Source: Kitasatospora mediocidica KCTC 9733 (GTDB taxonomy: Bacteria; Actinomycetota; Actinomycetes; Streptomycetales; Streptomycetaceae). Taken from it: DNA of 64,000 nt. The stretch covers positions 930,001 to 994,000 of the forward strand of contig NZ_JQLN01000004.1 in assembly GCF_000744225.1 (NCBI RefSeq), in the 5' to 3' direction. Position 1 is the stretch's first letter, and every line of letters begins with the position of its first letter. The position numbers were made by a program, and so were the translations under genes. Positions 42,801 through 64,000 of this stretch are shown one piece after another. The notes under the pieces were generated by a model, which was given only the letters and a program-made list of their open reading frames with translations, was not told where the DNA came from and did no database searches.

Positions 42801-45800
42801 GGCCCTCGATGTCCCAGCCCCGGTCGGTCGGCATGTCCGTGATGGCGTCACGGCCCTCGGTGACCAGCGTCCAGAGGTCCTCCGGCGACTGCACCCCGCC
42901 GGGGAACCGGCAGCTCATCGCGACGATGGCGATCGGGTCGTCGTCGGCCGCCGTGGCGGCGCGCAGGGGGGCCGCCACCTCGGCGGCGGTGCCCTGGGCC
43001 TCGCCGCGCAGGTAGCGGGCGAGCGCGTTGGGGGTCGGGTAGTCGAAGATCAGCGTCGCGGGCAGCCGGACGCCGGTGGCCGTGCCGAGCCGGTTGCGCA
43101 GCTCGACGGCGGTCAGCGAGTCGAAGCCGACCTCGCTGAAGGCCCGTTGCGGGTCGACGGCCTCGGGCCCGGAGTAGCCGAGCACCGTGGACACGTACGT
43201 GCGGACCAGCTCCAGCACGATCCGGTCCGCCTCGGCCTCCGAGGCGCCGGCCAACTGCTGGGCCAGCGCGCCGGACTGGGCGGCGCCGGAGCGGGCGGCG
43301 CGGCGGGCCGGCGCCCGGACCAGGCCGCGCAGCAGCGGCGGCAGCAGGCCGGCGGCGGCCTGCGGGCGCAGGGCAGCGAGGTCCAGCGTCATCGGGACCA
43401 GCAGGGGTTCGGCGCCGGCGGTCGCCGCGTCGAAGAGCTCCAGGCCCTGCGTGGTGGAGAGCGCCTGGACACCGCCGCGCTGAAGGCGGCTCAGCTCGGC
43501 CTCGTCCAGCGCACCGCCCATGCCCGCCTCGTTCGCCCACAGGCCCCAGGCCAGTGAGGTCGCGGGCAGGCCGAGTGCGGCGCGGTGCTGGGCGAGAGCG
43601 TCCAGGAACGCGTTGGCAGCGGCGTAGTTGCCCTGGCCCGCGCCACCGAAGACACCGGCGGCGGAGGAGAAGAGCACGAACGCCGACAGGTCCATGTCGC
43701 GGGTCAGTTCGTGCAGGTTCCAGGCGGCGTCCACCTTCGGACGCAGCACGTGGGCCAGGCGCTCGGGGGTGAGCGAGCCGATCACGCCGTCGTCCAGGAC
43801 GCCGGCGGTGTGCACCACGGCCGAGAGCGGGTGCTCGGCCAGCAGGCCGGCCAGCGCCTCACGGTCCGCGACATCACACGCCGCCCACGTCGCCTCAGCG
43901 CCCAAGTCGGCCAACTCGGCCGCCAGTTCGGCAGCACCCTCGGCCGCCGCACCACGACGGCTCACCAACAACAGGCTCCGCACGCCGTGCTCGGTCACCA
44001 GGTGGCGGGCGACCAGGCCGCCCAGCGAACCCGAGGCACCGGTGACCAGCACCGCGCCCTCGCCGCCCCAGGTCGGGGCGTCGCCCTCGGCAACGGCTCG
44101 CGCCAACCGCGCGGCCTTCAGCGTGCCTGCGCGGAGGGCGAGTTGTGGCTCCCCCGCGGTCAGTGCCGCCGACAGACCCTCGGTCCCGTCGATGTCCAGC
44201 AGCAGGAAGCGGCCCGGGTTCTCCGACTGCGCCGAGCGCACCAGACCCCACACGGCCGCACCCGCCAGGGCGTCCACCGGCTCACCCGGGACGGCGGCCA
44301 CCGCACCCGAGGTCACGAAGACCAGGCACGAACCCGCGAACCGCTCATCCGCCGACCACCGCTGAAGCAACGCCAACGTCCGCTCGGCAGCCAGGTGCGC
44401 GGCGGCGACGGTGTCACCGTCGAGCGCGGGCGAAACAAAGACGAAGTCCGGCATGCCGGAGTCACGTTGAGCCAGCTGGTCGAGATCCGCGCAACGGTCG
44501 TCGGCGGGCAGCAGGCCGAACGGGTCGGCACCCAGCACCGCCAGGCGTCCCACCGCAGCAGGGGTGGTGGCCGGAACGTCCACCCACTCCACCCGGAACA
44601 GCGCGTCCTGACGACCACCGGCGCTCAGCTGCCCGGCCGAGACCGAACGCAGTGTCAGGCTCTCCACCGACGCCACGGGAGCGCCCGTGACATCCGCCAA
44701 CTCCAGTGCCACCGTGCCGTTTTCGGTCGCGGAGAGCCGTACCCGTACGGCGTTCGCACCCACCGAGTGGACGCGCACGCCGCTCCAGGCGAAGGGCAGT
44801 CCGCCCTGACCGGTGGCTGCGGCGAGGTCGCCGAGCCCGAGCGCGTGCAACGCGGCATCCAGCAGCGCCGGGTGCAGGCTGAACAGCTCGGCGCCGGGCT
44901 CGATGCCCTCCGGCAGCTCCACCTCGGCGAAGACCTCGCCGCCGCGCTGCCAGGCGGCCTGCAGGCCCTGGAAGACCGGACCGTAGGCGAACCCCGCACT
45001 GGCCAGGCCCTCGTAGAGCCCGTCGACATCGATCTCCTGTGCGTCCGCCGGGGGCCAGACCCGCAGGTCGAACGCCGCCTCCGGGCCGCTCTCCAGCAGC
45101 GCGCCGGTGGCGTGCCGCAGCCACGGTTCATCCTCCGGCGCGTTCTCCAACCGCGAGTGGAAGGCCAACGAGCGCCGACCGTCGCCGTCCTGCGCGCCGA
45201 CCGCGATCTGCAGCAGCACCGCGCCCTGCTCGGGCAGGATCAGCGGCGCCTCCAAGGTGAGCTCGTCCAACCGGTCGTGGCCGGCCTGGACACCGGCGCG
45301 CAGCGCCAGTTCCACGAACGCCGTCCCCGGCAGCAGCACCGAGCCCATGACGGCGTGGTCGGCCAGCCACGGGTGCGTCTCCAGCGAGAGCCGCCCGGTG
45401 AACAGGAAGCCGTCGGCGTCGGCCAGCGAGACGGCCGCGCCCAGCAGCGGGTGCTCAGCGGCCCCGAGCCCGGCCCAGCCGACGCTGCCGAAGTCGGCGC
45501 CCGCGTCCAGCCAGTAGTGCTCACGTTGGAACGCGTAGGTGGGCAGCTCGACCCAGTCGGCACCGGTGCCCGCGTAGTAGGCGGGCCAGTCCAGGGCTAC
45601 GCCCCGGACGTGCAGCGTGGCGAGGGCGGTGGTCAGCGCCTCGGCCTCGGGGCGGCCCTTGCGCAGGGTCGGGACGAAGGCGTGCTCGTCGCCGGTGACG
45701 CAGTCCTGCGCCAGCGCGGAGAGCACGCCGTCCGGGCCGAGCTCGACGAACGTCGTGACGCCCTGGGCTTCGAGGGTGCGGATGCCGTCCAGGAAGCGGA

Positions 45801-48222
45801 CGCCCTCGCGGACGTGGCGGACCCAGAAGTCGGCGGACGTGACCTCGCCGGTCAGGTTGGAGACGATCGGGATCTTCGGCGCGTGGAACGTCAGCCCATC
45901 GACGACCTCACGGAAGGCGTCGAGCATCGGCTCCATCAGCGGCGAGTGGAACGCGTGGCTGACCGTGAGGCGCTTGGACTTGCGGTCGGCTGCAACAGCC
46001 AGGACGGCGTCCTCGTCACCCGCGATCACCAGCGAGTTCGGGCCGTTGACGGCCGCGATGCTCACCCGCTCGGTAAGCAGCGGAAGCACCTCGTCTTCGG
46101 TGGCCTGGATCGCCACCATCGCACCACCGGCGGGCAGTTCCTGCATCAGACGGCCACGCGCGGCCACCAGCGTGCAGGCGTCCGCGAGCGAGAGAACGCC
46201 CGCGACGTGCGCGGCGGCGATCTCACCGATCGAGTGACCGGAGAGGAAGTCCGGGCGCAGGCCCCAGGATTCGACGAGGCGGAACAGCGCCACCTCGATG
46301 GCGAACAGCGCCGGCTGGGTGTACTCGGTCCGGTTCAGCGCCTCGGCGTCCTCGCCGAACAGCACGTCCTTCAGCGGCAGTTCGAGCTGCGCGCAGACCT
46401 CGTCCAGCGCGTCGGCGAACACCGGGTAGGCGTCGTACAGTTCACGCCCCATCCCGAGCCGCTGACTGCCCTGGCCGGTGAACAGGAACGCCGTCCGGCC
46501 CCTGGCCTCGGTGCCCTGCACCAGCCCGGCGGCGGTGTCCCCCGCGGCGAGCGCGGCGAGACGGTCCAGGAACTCCTGGCGGTCGCCGGCCACCACGGCC
46601 GCGCGGTTCTCCAGGGCGCTGCGTGTGGTGGCCAGCGCGTAGCCGAGCGAGGTCAGGTCCGCGTCCGGGCGGTCCGTCACGTGCGCGTGCAGACGGGCGG
46701 CCTGGGCCCGCAGGGCGTCCTCACCCCGGCCTGACAGCACCCAGGGCAGAACGGGAAGGGTCCTGGCCGGCACGGCGGCGGCGACCGACTCGTCGCCGCT
46801 GTCGTCGGTCGCGTCCGGGTCGGACGCCTCGTCCTCCAGCTCCGGCGCCTGCTCGATGATCAGGTGCGCATTGGTGCCGCTGATGCCGAAGGAGGAGACG
46901 GCGGCGCGACGCGGGCGGCCGGTCTCCGGCCAGGCCCGCGACTCGGTCAGCAGCTCGACCGCGCCGGCCTCCCAGTCGATGTGCGAGCTGGGCCGGTCGA
47001 CGTGCAGGGACTTGGGCAGCACGCCGTGGCGCATCGCCATGACCATCTTGATGATGCCGGCGGTGCCTGCGGCGGCCTGGGTGTGGCCGACGTTCGACTT
47101 GATCGAGCCGAGCAGCAACGGCCGCTCGGCCGGCCGCTCCCGGCCGTAGGTGGCCAGCAGGGCCTGGGCCTCGATCGGGTCACCGAGCTTGGTGCCGGTG
47201 CCGTGCGCCTCGACCACGTCGATCTGGTCGGCCGTCAGGCGGGCGCTGGCCAGTGCCTGGCGGATCACCCGCTGCTGGGACGGGCCGTTCGGCGCGGTGA
47301 GTCCGTTGCTGGCGCCGTCCTGGTTGACAGCGCTGCCCCGGACGACGGCCAGCACCCGGTGGCCGTTCTTCCGGGCGTCGGAGAGCCGCTCGACCAGCAG
47401 CATGCCCGCACCCTCGGACCAGCCGGTGCCGTCGGCCGCGTCCGCGAACGACTTGCACCGGCCGTCGAAGGAGAGTCCGCGCTGGCGGCTGAACTCGGTG
47501 AACGTGCCGGGCGTCGGCATCACGGTGACACCGCCGGCCAGCGCCATCGTGCACTCGCCGTTGCGCAGCGCCTGCACGGCCAGGTGGAGCGTCACCAGGG
47601 AGGACGAACAGGCGGTGTCGACGGTGACCGCCGGGCCCTCCAGGCCGAAGGTGTACGACACCCGGCCGGAGGCGATGCTGCTGGAGCCGCCGGTGCCGAG
47701 GTAGCCCTCGACGCCGGCCGGCACGGCCCGCAGCCGGGAGGCGTAGTCGTGGTACATCACACCGGCGAAGACGCCGGTCCGGGTGCCGCGCGCCGACGCG
47801 GCGTCGATGCCCGCGCGCTCGAACGCCTCCCAGGTGGTCTCCAGCAGCAGCCGCTGCTGGGGGTCCATGGCGAGCGCCTCGCGCGGCGAGATCCCGAAGA
47901 ACGCCGGGTCGAAGTAGTTGGCGTCGTGCAGGAACCCGCCCTCGCGGACGTAGCTCGTGCCCCGGCCGTCCGGGTCGTCGTTGAAGAGCCGCTCGATGTC
48001 CCAGCCACGGTCGGTGGGGAAGGGGGAGATCGCGTCGCCGCCCTCGGAGACGAGCCGCCACAGGTCCTCGGGCGACGCGACGCCGCCCGGGTAGCGGCAG
48101 CTCATGCCGATGATCGCGATCGGCTCGCGGTCCTCGGACTCCACCTCCTGCAGTCGCCGGCGGGTCTCGTGCAGGTCGGCAGTCACCCGCTTCAGAAAGT
48201 AGCGGAGCTTTTCCTCGTTCAT
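36808..48222 (-). CDS. Modular type I PKS, last protein: KS-AT-DH-KR-ACP, KS-AT-DH-KR-ACP-TE
   Basis: The 3804-aa protein starts at ATG 48222 after AAGGGGA and opens with an N-terminal docking helix ([19 protein letters not shown]). Module W: KS 33-460 (Cys205), AT 577-880 (Ser664, HAFH malonyl motif), DH 923-1200 (His956, Asp1122), B-type KR 1210-1610 (LDD, Tyr in QGNYAAAN), ACP (Ser1702). Module V: KS from 1762 (Cys1934), AT with Ser2383 but HAAH at 2480-2483, DH with His2686 but Asp for Gly in HxxxG, B-type KR, ACP Ser3467. The thioesterase (about 3575-3804, Ser3660 in GHSSGG, His in GNHFTMM) releases the product. An ATG at 48276 is a less likely start. Confidence 0.95.
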   Translation of the reverse strand: MNEEKLRYFLKRVTADLHETRRRLQEVESEDREPIAIIGMSCRYPGGVASPEDLWRLVSEGGDAISPFPTDRGWDIERLFNDDPDGRGTSYVREGGFLHDANYFDPAFFGISPREALAMDPQQRLLLETTWEAFERAGIDAASARGTRTGVFAGVMYHDYASRLRAVPAGVEGYLGTGGSSSIASGRVSYTFGLEGPAVTVDTACSSSLVTLHLAVQALRNGECTMALAGGVTVMPTPGTFTEFSRQRGLSFDGRCKSFADAADGTGWSEGAGMLLVERLSDARKNGHRVLAVVRGSAVNQDGASNGLTAPNGPSQQRVIRQALASARLTADQIDVVEAHGTGTKLGDPIEAQALLATYGRERPAERPLLLGSIKSNVGHTQAAAGTAGIIKMVMAMRHGVLPKSLHVDRPSSHIDWEAGAVELLTESRAWPETGRPRRAAVSSFGISGTNAHLIIEQAPELEDEASDPDATDDSGDESVAAAVPARTLPVLPWVLSGRGEDALRAQAARLHAHVTDRPDADLTSLGYALATTRSALENRAAVVAGDRQEFLDRLAALAAGDTAAGLVQGTEARGRTAFLFTGQGSQRLGMGRELYDAYPVFADALDEVCAQLELPLKDVLFGEDAEALNRTEYTQPALFAIEVALFRLVESWGLRPDFLSGHSIGEIAAAHVAGVLSLADACTLVAARGRLMQELPAGGAMVAIQATEDEVLPLLTERVSIAAVNGPNSLVIAGDEDAVLAVAADRKSKRLTVSHAFHSPLMEPMLDAFREVVDGLTFHAPKIPIVSNLTGEVTSADFWVRHVREGVRFLDGIRTLEAQGVTTFVELGPDGVLSALAQDCVTGDEHAFVPTLRKGRPEAEALTTALATLHVRGVALDWPAYYAGTGADWVELPTYAFQREHYWLDAGADFGSVGWAGLGAAEHPLLGAAVSLADADGFLFTGRLSLETHPWLADHAVMGSVLLPGTAFVELALRAGVQAGHDRLDELTLEAPLILPEQGAVLLQIAVGAQDGDGRRSLAFHSRLENAPEDEPWLRHATGALLESGPEAAFDLRVWPPADAQEIDVDGLYEGLASAGFAYGPVFQGLQAAWQRGGEVFAEVELPEGIEPGAELFSLHPALLDAALHALGLGDLAAATGQGGLPFAWSGVRVHSVGANAVRVRLSATENGTVALELADVTGAPVASVESLTLRSVSAGQLSAGGRQDALFRVEWVDVPATTPAAVGRLAVLGADPFGLLPADDRCADLDQLAQRDSGMPDFVFVSPALDGDTVAAAHLAAERTLALLQRWSADERFAGSCLVFVTSGAVAAVPGEPVDALAGAAVWGLVRSAQSENPGRFLLLDIDGTEGLSAALTAGEPQLALRAGTLKAARLARAVAEGDAPTWGGEGAVLVTGASGSLGGLVARHLVTEHGVRSLLLVSRRGAAAEGAAELAAELADLGAEATWAACDVADREALAGLLAEHPLSAVVHTAGVLDDGVIGSLTPERLAHVLRPKVDAAWNLHELTRDMDLSAFVLFSSAAGVFGGAGQGNYAAANAFLDALAQHRAALGLPATSLAWGLWANEAGMGGALDEAELSRLQRGGVQALSTTQGLELFDAATAGAEPLLVPMTLDLAALRPQAAAGLLPPLLRGLVRAPARRAARSGAAQSGALAQQLAGASEAEADRIVLELVRTYVSTVLGYSGPEAVDPQRAFSEVGFDSLTAVELRNRLGTATGVRLPATLIFDYPTPNALARYLRGEAQGTAAEVAAPLRAATAADDDPIAIVAMSCRFPGGVQSPEDLWTLVTEGRDAITDMPTDRGWDIEGLYGDDPELQGTGYARNGGFLHEAHHFDPTLFGISPREALAMDPQQRLLLETSWEAFERAGIDPTTVGGSRTGVYTGVMYNDYGTLLHRAPDGLEGFMGTASAGSVASGRVSYTFGLEGPAVTVDTACSSSLVTLHLAVQALRSGECTLALAGGVTVMATPGTFVAFSKQRGLASDGRCKPFASEADGTAWGEGVGMLLVERLSDARRNGHPVLAIVSGSAVNQDGASNGLTAPNGPSQQRVIRQALANARLSADQVAVVEAHGTGTTLGDPIEAQALLATYGQDRDADQPLWLGSIKSNFGHTQAAAGVAGIIKMVKAIEHGVLPKSLHINEPSPHVDWSAGAVELLTREISWPETGRPRRAAVSSFGISGTNAHVILEEAPAARPAPPAAPAPAEGTAVPWVLSGKSESALRAQAGRLADRLEADPDLRPVDVGYALATTRSTLEHRAAVVAEDRAGFLAGLAALAAGESAAGLVEGSPVGGKLAFLFAGQGSQRLGMGHELHAAQPVFAAALDEVCAHLDSHLARPLKEVMFGDDEELLERTEFTQPALFAVEVALFRLAEAWGLKPDFLSGHSIGEIVAAHVAGVLSLPDAAALVAARGRLMQELPAGGAMAAVQATEAEVLPLLTERVGIAAVNGPNSLVVAGDEDAVAEVVAAFVVRGRKTKRLAVSHAAHSPRMDAMLDDFRAVAEGVVFHPPVIPIVSNLTGAVVSAQEVGSADFWVRHVRQAVRFFDGVRALEAEGVRTFVELGPDGVLSAMGQECASAQDVVFAPALRSGRPEARSFTAAVARAHVRGVPVDWNAVFAGTGAARVDLPTYAFQHRRYWIEVPASVGDVAAAGLGAAHHPLLGAAVELPDSDGFLLTGRLSLQTHPWLADHAVADTVLLPGTAFVELAIRAGDEVGCDLLEELTLEAPLLLPEHGGVQLRLSVGAADDSARRTVEVYSRPEEAAGADGRPDQPWSRHATGVLATAVAGPAPEGLPAWPPADAVALDVEALYEQFAAGGLGYGPAFQGVRAAWRRDGEVFAELLLPEPQRADAALFGLHPALLDAALHGVALGDFLSAGDGDGIRLPFSWSGVSLHAAGATALRVRIAPAGPDAVALTVADQAGEPVASVESLVLRRLAAGQLRSTRTAYHESLFRLEWIPLPSRPVAPAATGRWALVGSDDQLPGLARAAGVDCDVYADLAALAGVVAAGKPRPDVVLFAPAPVTGHDLAADARGAAHAALEGVQSWLAEEAFAGSRLVFVTSGATGPGAEPAGLAQTPVWGLVRTAQTENPDRFVLLDLDGTEASHRALPAALAAAEPQLALRAGDLHAPRLVPVAVDPEAVPAATFDPDGTVLVTGATGVLGGLLARHLVAEHRVRHLLLTGRRGILTAGAADLVAELTAQGAEVTVAACDAADRRALAALLAEVPAAHPLTAVVHVAGVLDDAVIPDLTPERLDTVLRPKVDAALNLHELTKDAGLSAFVLFSSAAGTFGAPGQGNYAAANTFLDALAEHRRSAGLPALSLAWGLWEQRSALTGDMTAADVQRMARSGLAPLSSQEGLALFDTARSVQGEAVLVPLHLDVVPLRAQAQAGALPAVFRALVPVGGRRTAAAATDLPAGPPLAQRLAGLDEAAQQELLLELVRAQAAVVLGYPSTDTVVAAAGFLELGFDSLTSVELRNRLNVATGLRLPATLLFDHPTPALVAQQLRERLADASAEGGASAADRDAGGEEPSGVFGAMMREAGELGRQQEFMRLLMDVSQFRPSFTGAADLRRPPALVRLARGEAEAGPALVCFSSILSISGPHQYARFAAGFRGRRDLWAMGNPGFLTGEQLPASREAVIEAQAEAVLRQLDGAPFALLGHSSGGMLAHEVAVRLESAGVFPEAVLLLDIYSQDRDAAVGIQPGLAAGIGERQDSYVPVDDARLLAMGAYFRLFGEWTPQPLKTPTLLVRAAEQLFDWSRDGDWRSYWDLEHTALDVPGNHFTMMEEHAGATAQAVQDWLTAGPGA
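40774..40785 (-). other. HAAH specificity motif in the AT of the terminal module
   Basis: Four codons give HAAH (residues 2480-2483) where the other four ATs have HAFH. The rest of the AT, including GHSIGE around Ser2383, is malonyl-like. Loss of the Phe side chain could widen the extender pocket. Confidence 0.85.
43545..44390 (-). repeat. KR tract nearly identical to 49081-49926 (copy in module W)
   Basis: This stretch, covering the KR of module W, lines up without gaps with 49081-49926 at a fixed offset of 5536 bp, and I count only about 20-25 differences over some 830 bp. The protein differs at hardly more than one residue in the catalytic KR core (Ser/Asn in RSLLLVSRR versus RNLLLVSRR). 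Confidence 0.85.
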
Positions 48223-48277
48223 ACGTGCGTTCCCCTTCGAGGAATCCGGAAGGTCGGGCTCATTCACGCCGGTCATG

Positions 48278-64000
<15,723 letters not shown>

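Overview
The window is very GC-rich DNA of a Streptomyces- or Kitasatospora-like actinomycete. The pointers are an ergothioneine operon, a DUF6879/XRE regulatory locus, twin-arginine secreted enzymes, frequent GTG/TTG starts, LAL regulators and giant modular type I polyketide synthases. I saw no rRNA, tRNA, CRISPR array, transposase or phage gene.

Region 1 (1-2083) is a small regulatory locus. It holds a tiny minus-strand ORF, then a plus-strand run of an 84-aa protein, a DUF6879 protein and a Scr1-type XRE/DUF5753 regulator, behind a promoter region with CTTGCA repeats at 10-bp phase. Region 2 (2125-14635) is general metabolism and envelope: FAD-linked oxidase, PIG-V-like mannosyltransferase, Tat esterase, 3-hydroxyisobutyrate-dehydrogenase-family enzyme, Tat phospholipase C, small serine hydrolase, methyltransferase, GNAT, S66 peptidase, and a TetR/MFS efflux pair with two tandem operator-like dyads. 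Region 3 (14892-19352) is the overlapping egtABCD operon for ergothioneine, without egtE. Region 4 (19490-21056) is a TetR regulator plus an AurF-like diiron oxygenase.

Region 5 (21079 to beyond 64000) is one flank and the terminal end of a modular polyketide cluster. It has two divergently transcribed LAL regulators around a 1.4-kb non-coding region; a metallophosphoesterase and Sfp-type phosphopantetheinyl transferase coupled to the second LAL; a DrrAB-like ABC exporter; a sulfotransferase; a flavin amino-acid monooxygenase of the tryptophan/lysine/arginine 2-monooxygenase type; a degenerate type II thioesterase; a VinK-like discrete acyltransferase; and two giant PKS genes on the minus strand.

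The upstream PKS protein runs off the window end. Its visible part is (KS)-AT-DH-KR-ACP, KS-AT-DH-ER-KR-ACP, KS-AT-DH-KR-ACP, then a C-terminal docking region. The downstream protein has a matching N-terminal docking helix, then KS-AT-DH-KR-ACP, KS-AT-DH-KR-ACP, TE, so it ends the assembly line. I call the five visible modules X, Y, Z, W and V in order of action. Most ATs carry the malonyl-type HAFH motif; the last carries HAAH. The amino-acid monooxygenase, VinK-like AT and sulfotransferase together suggest an amino- or guanidino-acyl starter unit and a sulfated long-chain product, in the manner of linear aminopolyols or macrolactams. This is inference, because the loading module and most extension modules lie outside the window. 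The most unusual sequence features are an intact thioesterase-family gene without its catalytic residues, a KR with Ala at the catalytic Ser, the HAAH AT in the terminal module, and near-identical tracts shared between modules.
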